Assembly (NCBI GenBank): GCA_021820645.1
Contig: JAKADJ010000060.1
Span: 1,405 to 10,262, forward strand
DNA: 8,858 nucleotides
Origin: Bacillota bacterium
Lineage (GTDB): Bacteria; Bacillota_E; Sulfobacillia; Sulfobacillales; Sulfobacillaceae
Direction of reading: 5' to 3'
Positions 1-5,635 of this stretch are shown piece after piece. The notes beneath the pieces are model-generated. The model did not search any database, had not been told where the DNA came from, and saw nothing but the letters and a program-made list of their open reading frames with translations. Position 1 is the stretch's first letter. The number at the start of each line of letters is the position of its first letter. The translations under genes were made by a program, and so were the position numbers.

Positions 1-90
1 CGCCCCCTCCCTCCGATATTTCCTACCAAAAACCCGCCGACCAGCACAATGCACCAGAGGCCACAATCCTAATGCAACGCCATTGGTTTG

Positions 91-104
91 AAAACCCAGG
101 TTTT
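91..104. repeat. Short inverted repeat just before a ribosome binding site
   Basis: AAAACC and GGTTTT are perfect inverted arms separated by CA, ending directly before the GGAGGTG ribosome binding site at 105-111. The two-base spacer is too tight for a good RNA hairpin, so if it matters it would more likely be a protein-binding palindrome. I see no clear promoter in bases 1-115, and the repeat is short enough to be chance. Confidence 0.25.
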
Positions 105-115
105 GGAGGTGTCTT

Positions 116-436
116 GTGAAAAATAAAGGGCAGATGGTTCAAGACTTCTTGTTACACGGTATGACCGATCGGTGGATGTGGGATGATGCATTTCGGATTG
201 GTTTAACTAGTTGTCCTGCCTGTCATGCAATCTTAAGTCCAGAACCATCCCAACTTATCTATAACCACAATCCCGTACACTGCTATGCTTGTTCTTGTGA
301 TTCAACGACCAGAATTGACGTTCCATGGATTATTCGAATTATTATAGCTTCTGGTTCGTGGCCTGTGTCTGGAATCTTTGCAGCGTTTCGCATTGGAACC
401 GCTCGCCGAATCGTCACTACATCAAAATCCCGATGA
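116..436 (+). CDS. Hypothetical zinc-ribbon protein, tail possibly frameshifted
   Basis: I do not recognise this 106-residue protein as a named family. The start is a GTG with GGAGGTG at 105-111. Two cysteine pairs, C33-x2-C36 and C56-x2-C59, with an extra C61, form a zinc-ribbon pattern about 20 residues apart, so zinc binding is a fair inference. Residues 70-92 are hydrophobic (WIIRIIIASG and on) and could be a membrane segment, followed by a basic tail. The tail is uncertain: a different frame, open from 348 to 599, reads more like ordinary protein and would be joined by a single base change near 345-350. The gene is AT-richer than those to its right. It may be a small regulatory or metal-binding protein; no function can be assigned. 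Confidence 0.55.
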   Translation: MKNKGQMVQDFLLHGMTDRWMWDDAFRIGLTSCPACHAILSPEPSQLIYNHNPVHCYACSCDSTTRIDVPWIIRIIIASGSWPVSGIFAAFRIGTARRIVTTSKSR

Positions 437-599
437 CTCTTACACAACTGTGCCGCACACCACAGTTCCTGCCGATCTTGGCTATTGCCTTAAGGGGGAC
501 CGTCTGGCTATTTGCCATCGAAGGCGAAATCGTCCACCGTGGTACCGCAAAGAAATCCGCCCGTTTTCCCAGGATTCGCTGAACCGTTCGTCCCCGTAA
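348..599 (+). pseudogene. Possible frameshifted continuation of the zinc-ribbon gene
   Basis: This frame opens after a TAG at 345-347 and closes with TAA at 597-599. It has no ribosome binding site and only a TTG as a possible early start. Its translation is protein-like, with segments such as LESLQRFALEPLAES and DLGYCLKGDRLAICHRRR. Joining it to the upstream gene after about residue 76 would give a protein of roughly 160 residues. All three forward frames are open across 348-436, so the evidence for a broken gene is suggestive only. It could be noncoding sequence. Confidence 0.25.
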
Positions 600-610
600 G
601 GGGATAGCTC

Positions 611-829
611 ATGGGCAAAACCTGGTGGGAAAGCGCTGGGGAAGGCACGGCCGAAAGCGGTCCCTCTTTTCCACTCGGACGCAGGCGTTTTGGCGCGGAT
701 GGCGGCGTTCACTTCCATGGGCCCGTGCGCCGCTGGTGCCCGGCCGGGATCTTCGGGGGATCGTTCGCGTCCACCGCGCAAGCTCGCGACCCGCGCCCGC
801 CGATCCGATTCCCACCAGGGTTCCACTGA
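611..829 (+). CDS. Doubtful small ORF, 72 residues
   Basis: An ATG at 611 follows AAGGGG (598-603) at a spacing of 7 bases, which is the only reason to list this ORF. The translation is rich in Gly, Arg and Pro (for example SFPLGRRRFGADGGVHFHG) with no recognisable domain. The two other forward frames are also open through most of 600-900, as expected in GC-rich noncoding DNA. A weak hairpin, TCCCC/GGGGA at 591-604, covers the putative ribosome binding site. I see nothing else that I can support between 600 and 902. Confidence 0.18.
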   Translation: MGKTWWESAGEGTAESGPSFPLGRRRFGADGGVHFHGPVRRWCPAGIFGGSFASTAQARDPRPPIRFPPGFH

Positions 830-917
830 GCGAAAAAGGCTGGGAGTACCAGAAACAGGTGCGTTCCCACCCCACATGGCACAAAGCCCAAAAAAGAAAA
901 TTAGGAGGTGGCGTCGT

Positions 918-1127
918 ATGCCACGACCCAAAGATCCATCGGCAAAAATCCATGACCCAGCGTATCAAGCCGCCCGCCGGCGGGAAGTTCGCCAACGCCA
1001 TCATGCCCAGGTGTCGTTTCGCATCTCTGACGACATGCTCGCACGCTGGCATGCCGCAGCCGCATCGGCAGGCTTGACATTAAAAGGGTGGATCATCCGC
1101 CAAGTGGATCAGGAGCGAGCCGAGTAG
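918..1127 (+). CDS. Probable ribbon-helix-helix DNA-binding protein, 69 aa
   Basis: The ATG at 918 has an excellent AGGAGGTG at 903-910 with 7 bases spacing, which decides this start over more upstream in-frame ATGs. The first 31 residues are a basic tail (RPKDP, AARRREVRQRHH). Residues 32-67 follow the ribbon-helix-helix plan: a strand with alternating residues (QVSFRIS), a first helix (DDMLARWHAAAASAG) and a second helix starting after LTLKG (WIIRQVDQE). Members of the Arc/MetJ/CopG superfamily of this size are typically dimeric repressors or plasmid maintenance and mobilisation accessory proteins; which of these applies here cannot be told. A perfect palindrome CCCGCCGGCGGG lies inside the gene at 973-984. 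The next gene has a similar N-terminal sequence. Confidence 0.75.
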   Translation: MPRPKDPSAKIHDPAYQAARRREVRQRHHAQVSFRISDDMLARWHAAAASAGLTLKGWIIRQVDQERAE

Positions 1128-1148
1128 AGCGTTCGTTGCAGCTCACGA

Positions 1149-1209
1149 GGCAAACCCCAAACGACCGCCGCCTGATAGGGAATCCAAGGCACGGCCTTTC
1201 GGGTTTGCC
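1149..1209. repeat. Nested inverted repeat between two related small genes
   Basis: Nine-base perfect arms GGCAAACCC (1149-1157) and GGGTTTGCC (1201-1209) are separated by 43 bases. Inside, near the right arm, is a second small hairpin, AAGGC-ACG-GCCTT (1186-1198). Together they could fold as an RNA with an outer stem and an inner hairpin. The element begins 22 bases after the ribbon-helix-helix gene stops and ends 59 bases before the next start. There is no T-run, so it is not an ordinary terminator. Confidence 0.4.
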
Positions 1210-1268
1210 AGAAGGATTGAGCAGGAATGCCGCGTTCCCATGGCGAAGGCATCGGCTGAGGTGAGGAT

Positions 1269-1454
1269 ATGCCAAACCGACCGAAGGAACCCCATGCCAA
1301 AGATCCACGCAAGCTCGCCAGACGTTCTGCCTACGTGATGAACGCATTGGGTTGCTTGCGGACGACCATACTAGCCCGACCTACGTCAGTCAATGGTATT
1401 CCACCACTAGTCCTGCGCTTGGACGCCAGCGAGCACCGCCACGTGGGAAGCTAG
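1269..1454 (+). pseudogene. Small gene with paralogous N-terminus, probably frameshifted
   Basis: The ATG at 1269 follows a GAGGTGAGG ribosome binding site. As it stands the ORF encodes 61 residues. Its first residues (MPNRPKEPHAKDPRKLARR) resemble the start of the ribbon-helix-helix gene at 918: both show RPK-D/E-P-x-AK, then DP, then ARR. After residue 28 (near 1352) the reading quality drops, while the frame one base back becomes protein-like (LLADDHTSPTYVSQWYSTTS). A missing T in the GGTTGC run at 1350-1355 would join the two. I cannot place the end of the composite, because that frame stays open to 1993 through the next genes. No function is recognised. Confidence 0.4.
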
Positions 1455-1554
1455 CAGCATCCTTTTTACGGTCACCTTTGCCGCTGCGCTTCGCCCTGGC
1501 TAACGCCCCGGCGTCGCCGCCGTGCCCACTCTCATTAATCCCGGAGGAGCCGTC

Positions 1555-1794
1555 ATGCCGCCTAAACCCACGCGATTTCGAGCGTTCGAAGTGGTCATCC
1601 GCGAATTCCTCATGGATCCAGGCACCGTGCTTTTTCACACGGACTACCTTGCCGAAGCCCAGCGCTTTTTTCAACGAGCATGCCACGCACCGCCGTATGA
1701 CGATGTCTATGTCGTGTTGGTTGGAATTCGCAGGTACCGCCGTCATCGTCGCGATTCTGGAATTTATGACATGGCCATCCGCCGACCTCCGTGA
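1555..1794 (+). CDS. Hypothetical protein, 79 aa
   Basis: The ATG at 1555 is preceded by GGAGGAG (1543-1549) at 5 bases, a strong signal that decides the start. I do not recognise a family. The first 58 residues look like a small alpha-beta domain: a strand (FEVVIREFL), a turn with DPG, a strand (TVLFHT), a helix (LAEAQRFFQRA) and another strand (YDDVYVVLVG). The last 20 residues are unusually Arg-rich (RRYRRHRRDS). From about 1720 another frame is also open and looks equally protein-like, so the true C-terminus may differ. It probably belongs to the same run of small accessory genes as its neighbours. Confidence 0.55.
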   Translation: MPPKPTRFRAFEVVIREFLMDPGTVLFHTDYLAEAQRFFQRACHAPPYDDVYVVLVGIRRYRRHRRDSGIYDMAIRRPP

Positions 1795-1993
1795 ACGTCA
1801 GAGGGATGATGCTCCGTCCCCTTCGATTCCCGATCTTTCTCCAGATTCTCCAGAAGCATCGTGGGCATCGTTTTGCCATAAAGTAAAGCGCGCCTGGGAC
1901 CCGCTCGCCTGTCCTGAAGGACGACGAGAGTTGCCGGACGACGGCCTCCTTGAACCCGGCAGCGCCATCCCCGTCGTCAGATTGTTCTCATGA
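1697..1993 (+). CDS. Possible small membrane protein overlapping the previous gene
   Basis: This 98-residue ORF overlaps the preceding gene by 98 bases in another frame. It begins with a cluster of ATG codons (1697, 1703, 1709) without a clear ribosome binding site, so its start is uncertain. Residues around 10-24 are hydrophobic (FAGTAVIVAILEFMTW) and could span a membrane. The rest is hydrophilic and Pro/Asp-rich (PSIPDLSPDSPEASW), then KRAWDPL and a Glu/Asp-containing tail. It could be a separate, translationally coupled gene, or the genuine C-terminal part of the upstream gene after a frameshift. I do not recognise it. Confidence 0.35.
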   Translation: MTMSMSCWLEFAGTAVIVAILEFMTWPSADLRERQRDDAPSPSIPDLSPDSPEASWASFCHKVKRAWDPLACPEGRRELPDDGLLEPGSAIPVVRLFS

Positions 1994-2012
1994 TGAGCGG
2001 CCGTGATATACT
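1982..2012 (+). promoter_or_regulatory. Sigma-A-type promoter with extended -10
   Basis: TG-A-TATACT at 2004-2012 is an extended -10 with five of six bases of the hexamer. A weak -35, TTGTTC at 1982-1987, sits 19 bases upstream. The predicted transcript starts near 2019-2020, which places the AAGGAG at 2038-2043 inside a short leader and favours the ATG at 2052 for the following gene. Confidence 0.5.
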
Positions 2013-2051
2013 ATTCTCGAAGGGAGCCTACTCATGGAAGGAGATCGTCCG

Positions 2052-2318
2052 ATGCCCGATCAGCCGCCGATGCCCCCCACGACGCAAGATTTTCCCGACC
2101 ATTGGGGATTCTATCTTTTGCAGGCGATCAATCGGCTGGATGATAAGATTGACGATGTGCGCCGTGAACAAGAGCGGACAGCCGATAGTCTGCGTCAAGA
2201 AATGCGTGCATTAGACGGCAAGTTTGATCAAAAACTGACCAATCTCCAATACTGGTATTGGGGGACGCTCGTCGTGATTATCATCGGGTTTGTCACAGTC
2301 CTCTTTACCCATCCTTAA
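2052..2318 (+). CDS. Small coiled-coil protein with C-terminal membrane anchor (XhlA-like)
   Basis: The protein is 88 residues from the ATG at 2052, which has AAGGAG at 2038-2043 (8 bases). An in-frame ATG at 2034 with AAGGGAG at 2020-2026 is possible, but that site would sit at the very 5' end of the predicted transcript. Residues 1-16 are Pro-rich. Residues 22-65 form a charged heptad-like helix (INRLDDKIDDVRREQ, then RQEMRALDGKFDQKL). Residues 69-86 are one membrane span (WGTLVVIIIGFVTVLF), leaving a two-residue tail. This layout resembles the XhlA group of small phage- and plasmid-associated membrane proteins, some linked to holin systems; that link is by architecture only. It probably forms oligomers on the membrane with the coiled coil facing the cytoplasm. 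Confidence 0.65.
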   Translation: MPDQPPMPPTTQDFPDHWGFYLLQAINRLDDKIDDVRREQERTADSLRQEMRALDGKFDQKLTNLQYWYWGTLVVIIIGFVTVLFTHP

Positions 2319-2737
2319 CACCGCCTGCCGTCCGCGTGTTGCCCCATGTTCGAGCGAGGATAGCCGTCATGCTACGACGGCGTGAAGCCCGATGCGTTGC
2401 ATGGCATTCTCTTCGTCCTCACCGGAGAACGTGAAATACCATACGAACACGCCGCATGTTCTTCCAGCGATCGCGGGAATGTATCGGTCGCCGTGTATGA
2501 TCATGCATCATTCCCGGGAACGCCGCAAACGTGCGAACCCTAAATTTCTCGATTTCCCCGGCATCTCGATATTGCTCAAAGCCTGCAAAAACCGCTACCA
2601 AATAGCCCGCCGACGAAACAGGCTATCGCTACGGCAACGGCTTCGTCGCACGCATGTTTTTGATATGGACGCCCCGTTCCGGGGCGATCGTTTTTCATCG
2701 TCATAACCCATCAGACCCAAGGAGTTGACGATTTTCC
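2319..2737. other. Intergenic stretch, no convincing gene
   Basis: These 419 bases hold forward and reverse ORFs of 60-104 codons without ribosome binding sites or protein-like composition. Visible structure includes a hairpin GCCGTC/GACGGC at 2363-2381 with a 7-base loop, a long-range inverted pair CGACGAA/TTCGTCG around 2611-2648, and a terminator-like hairpin at 2670-2695. I found no clear promoter for the gene that follows. Confidence 0.6.
2670..2695 (+). terminator. Rho-independent terminator candidate
   Basis: CGCCCCG (2670-2676) pairs with CGGGGCG (2680-2686) around a TTC loop. Five T residues follow at 2691-2695 after four intervening bases (ATCG). The gap before the T-run is longer than ideal. 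Its position suggests it ends transcription of the 2052 gene, 350 bases upstream, before the 2738 gene begins. Confidence 0.55.
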
Positions 2738-3124
2738 ATGAGCCCCTTTCCTCAAAACCCGCAAGCCCAACTTACAGGCTACTGGATCGAATATTTTGCA
2801 GAACGCATTCAGTGTGTCATTCATGATGAGCAGCTTTCGTGGACCGACCAGCAGCAGTGGTTAAACGAGGTGGTCGAAGATCTTCAGGCGTTGGCCCGCG
2901 ACCCTTTGGAGGTCACGGATGGGAATGCGCAACGGGCACAGCACTTGGCCCATGCCATGCAATCGTTTGTCTTTCACGACGGTCCTGATCCTGACGCGGA
3001 TCCAGACTTTGCCGCGATCTACGGCCCCGTCGCGCCGAATGGCGAGCCTATATCCCTCACCGAATTTGCCGCAGCAACGCGTTCTACCCCGATGGCGCAG
3101 GAACATGATGCGAACACGGTCTAG
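2738..3124 (+). CDS. Hypothetical acidic protein, 128 aa
   Basis: The ATG at 2738 has AAGGAG at 2719-2724; the 13-base spacing is longer than usual but no better in-frame start is visible. I do not recognise a family. Residues 10-55 are predicted helical and amphipathic (YWIEYFAERIQCVIHDEQ, then WTDQQQWLNEVVEDLQAL). A second helical stretch is at 64-79, followed by an Asp/Pro-rich loop (DGPDPDADPDF, 81-91) and a flexible C-terminus. There is no signal peptide or membrane span, so it should be cytoplasmic. It starts just after a terminator and is followed 56 bases later by the thioredoxin-fold gene, so it may open the run of envelope genes, but nothing in its sequence ties it to their function. 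Confidence 0.7.
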   Translation: MSPFPQNPQAQLTGYWIEYFAERIQCVIHDEQLSWTDQQQWLNEVVEDLQALARDPLEVTDGNAQRAQHLAHAMQSFVFHDGPDPDADPDFAAIYGPVAPNGEPISLTEFAAATRSTPMAQEHDANTV

Positions 3125-3180
3125 ATGAGACGGCTCCATTCCATTCCCATCTCCTATCGTTCCGTCGGAGGTCTTTCGTC

Positions 3181-3786
3181 ATGCCATTTTCCTTCCAAAA
3201 ACACCGTCTGCTTATCATGGCCAGCACCTGCGTCGTCAGCACCGCCTTCCTGATGGCTGCACGTCCGGTTCCTCCAGCGTTTCCTTGGACGACCGCCTTA
3301 AGAACCGAGACCAACCACGTCGCGCATTTGGCTCGAGGCAAGCGCGCGACGATCATTATGGCGATGGCTTCTTGGTGCCACTTCTGCGCCTATGAGGATC
3401 GCTGGATGCTGCCTGCGGTCATTCACACACCAGGCGTCGCCATCGACATCGTCGATGTGTCTCCTTTTCGCGGCATCGCCCAGCCGGGACCGAAAGCTCC
3501 CGCGTTTTCGGTAATCGACGGCGTGACGCATCCTGCGTCAGTACGCCAAATGGAGGCCACGATGCGCCGCTATCGCCAACGCTACCATCTTCCTCCGTCG
3601 ATTCACGTCTTGATCGCGCCCTCTGCGGTCCAAAAGGCATGGCACCTCCCCGGCTTTCCCGATCTCTGGTTCGCCAACGCGAAGGGCCACGTGACACAGC
3701 ATATCCAGCACGCGCTCACCCTGCCTCTCATGCGTACGGCCCTCCAACACGCGCTTCGCACCAACCCCGCACATCGCACGTTCTAG
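3181..3786 (+). CDS. Exported thioredoxin-fold protein with CHFC motif
   Basis: This 201-residue protein starts at an ATG with GGAGGT at 3167-3172 (8 bases). Residues 8-30 form an N-terminal hydrophobic segment, either a signal peptide or a membrane anchor, so the domain acts outside the membrane. After the strand ATIIMAMAS comes WCHFC (C66 and C69), the CxxC site of a thiol-disulfide or related thioredoxin-like domain at the start of its helix. Near the end, GFPDLWFANAKGHV (158-171) matches the thioredoxin segment with a conserved Pro, a strand and a turn before the last helix. Between them is an insert of about 85 residues. Likely roles are disulfide formation or reduction in secreted proteins. 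The downstream transpeptidase has a catalytic cysteine that such a protein could keep reduced; this is inference. The CHFC dipeptide is not that of any single subfamily I can name. Confidence 0.75.
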   Translation: MPFSFQKHRLLIMASTCVVSTAFLMAARPVPPAFPWTTALRTETNHVAHLARGKRATIIMAMASWCHFCAYEDRWMLPAVIHTPGVAIDIVDVSPFRGIAQPGPKAPAFSVIDGVTHPASVRQMEATMRRYRQRYHLPPSIHVLIAPSAVQKAWHLPGFPDLWFANAKGHVTQHIQHALTLPLMRTALQHALRTNPAHRTF

Positions 3787-4077
3787 ACTGCCATCTTGTT
3801 GGCAGACCGACCACTCCCATGGAAATCCGTGGTGTTCCAATACATCCTCTTATGTTCAGGAACGAACCCTTCGTTTCTCATCGATCATCGACGCAGGTGA
3901 CCCAAGCAGACTTTCATTCCGGATGCGTCCATCGACAAGACCCCATAATGGGAGGCCGCGATAGGCTAAGACGAACCATCCCTCCCCCATTCTTTGACGC
4001 GTTAATTTTCCGGCCTTCTCCCACGAACCCATCACGGAATCCGTTCCCCCTCCGCATCCAGAAAGGGTGATCCCATC
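3787..4077. other. Intergenic region before the transpeptidase gene
   Basis: These 291 bases contain no gene that I can support. A small hairpin CTGCCA/TGGCAG (3788-3805) follows the upstream stop codon but has no T-run. TTGACG at 3995-4000 resembles a -35 box but no -10 lies at a suitable distance, and CATAAT at 3944-3949 has no -35. A promoter for the downstream genes is likely somewhere here, but I cannot place it. Confidence 0.5.
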
Positions 4078-4893
4078 GTGATCCGTTCTTCTCTAAAAAA
4101 ACTCCTGGGAGCTTGCGCGGCCGTCGGACTCCTGCTGCCGCTCCTCGGTTTGCGCAACACGACCGTCACCCCGTCGCAGCGTCTTGCGACCATCCGCGCT
4201 CAGCAAATTCTGGCCGCGCTCCACTACTTGCCCTTGACGTGGCACCCCGACGCCGCCGATCCCGCTGTGTCTCCGCAACAGGCATGGACGGCTCCTCCTC
4301 AAGGCCAGTGGCATTGGACCGCTCAGCCTACGTTGCTGCACACGCTGTGGGCCCGCCCGGGGGTGGCGACCGTCATGACCCACGGCGCGCTGACCCACTT
4401 TCAACGCGTCCACGACCTTCCCATGACCGGCACGCTCACCCGGGCGACCCAAACGGCGCTGACCGCCGCCATGCACACCCACGCAACCAGCCCTACCGGA
4501 TACAACTACGCCATCGTCGACGAATATCTCGGATCGTCCCATCTCGAGACGTTTACCCTGTATCACAACGGACGCGTCATCCTGACCAGCCCCACCAACA
4601 CCGGCGTGGCGGCCTCGCCCACCCCCTTCGGCACCTACGACGTCTACCTGCGCTACGACCGCCAAGACATGTCCGGAACCACCCCCTGGGGAACCTATTA
4701 CAACGATCCCGGAGTGCCCTACGTGAACTACATTCACGGAGGCGTTGCGGTCCATGGATTTCCTCGCGCCGCTTACGGCTTTCCCCAAAGTCTCGGGTGC
4801 ATCGAACTGCCGATCCCCGTGGCCGCCCACGTCTGGAAGTATCTCCATTACGGCACGCTGGTGTCGGTGGTGCCCCATCTGGCTCGCGATTAA
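4078..4893 (+). CDS. Secreted L,D-transpeptidase (YkuD domain) with peptidoglycan-binding domain
   Basis: The protein has 271 residues and starts at GTG 4078, with AAAGGGTGA at 4062-4070 (7 bases). Residues 6-26 form a basic-then-hydrophobic signal or anchor. Residues 38-52 and 86-131 fit a peptidoglycan-binding domain of the PG_binding_1 type (ALTHFQRVHDLPMTGTLTRA, ending in TQTALTAAM). Residues 142-266 are the YkuD catalytic domain: the TPFGTYDVYLR strand, then H226-G227, and the SLGC-IELP motif with the catalytic C241, 15 residues after the histidine. Such enzymes form 3-3 cross-links in peptidoglycan or attach proteins to it, outside the membrane. The residue before the catalytic GC is Leu where many relatives have His. 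GC content is visibly higher than in the two genes that follow. The glycosyltransferase starts 45 bases later. Confidence 0.9.
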   Translation: MIRSSLKKLLGACAAVGLLLPLLGLRNTTVTPSQRLATIRAQQILAALHYLPLTWHPDAADPAVSPQQAWTAPPQGQWHWTAQPTLLHTLWARPGVATVMTHGALTHFQRVHDLPMTGTLTRATQTALTAAMHTHATSPTGYNYAIVDEYLGSSHLETFTLYHNGRVILTSPTNTGVAASPTPFGTYDVYLRYDRQDMSGTTPWGTYYNDPGVPYVNYIHGGVAVHGFPRAAYGFPQSLGCIELPIPVAAHVWKYLHYGTLVSVVPHLARD

Positions 4894-4938
4894 CCCGGCT
4901 TTTGTCGGAATGACCCTACGTGAAGGAGAGGATTGACT

Positions 4939-5634
4939 ATGACACGACCTGCCCGATGGTTTATTGCGATTCCCGCCGATTCCCTCTGCGCTCCCATTCA
5001 AACCATGCTAGAACTGACGCGGCTTATCCAAAAAATCCGTGTACCCGTGCAGTTTCTTTTGTCCACCGCAAGTAATATTCCTCGCGCCCGCAATTCCATC
5101 TTAAATGACTTGCGCCAAGCGGATCCGGACGCCTTGTGGCAATGGGTGCTTTGGGTCGATAATGACATTGTCATCCCTTGGGATGGTCACCACGCCATTG
5201 CCGCTGCGATAGAACGTGCGTGGAACGACCACGTGGGATGGACCGCGCATTACCCCATGGCCAACGGAGAAAGCGTGCTGATGCGGGCTCGCAAACCCAT
5301 GGAGAATATCCATTATTCTCGCGAAGAACTTCCTTCCCTGCCGGATTGGACCCCTATTGGGATGACGGGATTCGGAATGCTCTTCTTGCAGCAACCGACA
5401 CGCTATGTCTTCCACGCCGATGTCACCGGAGAAGATGTGCATTTTTGGTTGGAGCAACCTACGTTGGATATTCGATACGCCAAAGATATCCGAATCGGCC
5501 ACATGAAATCGATTACCCTGGATGACCGCCATGATTTACGCATCGTGCCCGCGCATCATGATTGGCTTGCCGATCCTAACGCTTCCGATTCTCTCGTTAA
5601 ATCCGATCTCGTCCAGTCCGAGGTGAATCGCTAA
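4939..5634 (+). CDS. GT-A-type glycosyltransferase (Anp1/GT2-like)
   Basis: The 231-residue protein starts at ATG 4939, preceded by AAGGAGAGG at 4923-4931; a TTG at 4933 is too close to that site. It opens with a strand (WFIAIPADS), followed by the NIPRARN motif (46-52) and LWVDNDIVIP (71-80). D74 and D76 form the DxD that binds the metal and nucleotide-sugar in GT-A enzymes. Further on, GMTGFGMLFL and GEDVHFW (164-170, E165-D166) fit the acceptor-side acidic motif, and IRIGHMK (184-190) carries a conserved-type His. This arrangement matches small Anp1-like and GT2-like enzymes found in phages and bacterial surface loci. There is no signal or membrane span, so it should modify substrate in the cytoplasm. 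Its stop lies one base before the Thr/Ser-rich flagellin-like gene, which is the obvious candidate acceptor. Sugar and acceptor are not known. Confidence 0.75.
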   Translation: MTRPARWFIAIPADSLCAPIQTMLELTRLIQKIRVPVQFLLSTASNIPRARNSILNDLRQADPDALWQWVLWVDNDIVIPWDGHHAIAAAIERAWNDHVGWTAHYPMANGESVLMRARKPMENIHYSREELPSLPDWTPIGMTGFGMLFLQQPTRYVFHADVTGEDVHFWLEQPTLDIRYAKDIRIGHMKSITLDDRHDLRIVPAHHDWLADPNASDSLVKSDLVQSEVNR

Positions 5635-5635
5635 C

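Noticed and set aside
315..345. TTGACG and TATTAT as a promoter inside the zinc-ribbon gene
   Set aside because: The spacer is 19 bases, the region is AT-rich, and no supported gene begins downstream.
625..1077. Long forward ORFs in two further frames across 600-1077
   Set aside because: They are highly basic or Pro/Arg-rich, lack ribosome binding sites and overlap the well-supported start at 918. One contains a protein-like stretch near 830-905 (SEKGWEYQKQVRSHPTWHK), but that is not enough for a call.
1074..1079. Perfect TTGACA near the end of the ribbon-helix-helix gene
   Set aside because: No -10-like hexamer is found 15-19 bases downstream.
2392..2706. 104-codon forward ORF and a reverse ORF in the same place
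   Set aside because: There is no ribosome binding site and no domain, and the forward one runs through the terminator-like hairpin at 2670-2695.
3639..4070. 143-codon forward ORF overlapping the thioredoxin-fold gene
   Set aside because: Half of it is a frame shadow of a better-supported gene and the rest is Pro/Arg-rich with no start signal.
4933..4935. TTG as the start of the glycosyltransferase
   Set aside because: It sits only one base after the end of the AAGGAGAGG site at 4923-4931, whereas the ATG at 4939 has normal spacing.
4093..5001. 302-codon ORF on the minus strand
   Set aside because: It lies opposite the L,D-transpeptidase gene, which has signal peptide, domains and catalytic motif. 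The reverse translation is Gly/Arg/Val-rich and low in complexity, as expected for the shadow of a GC-rich gene.
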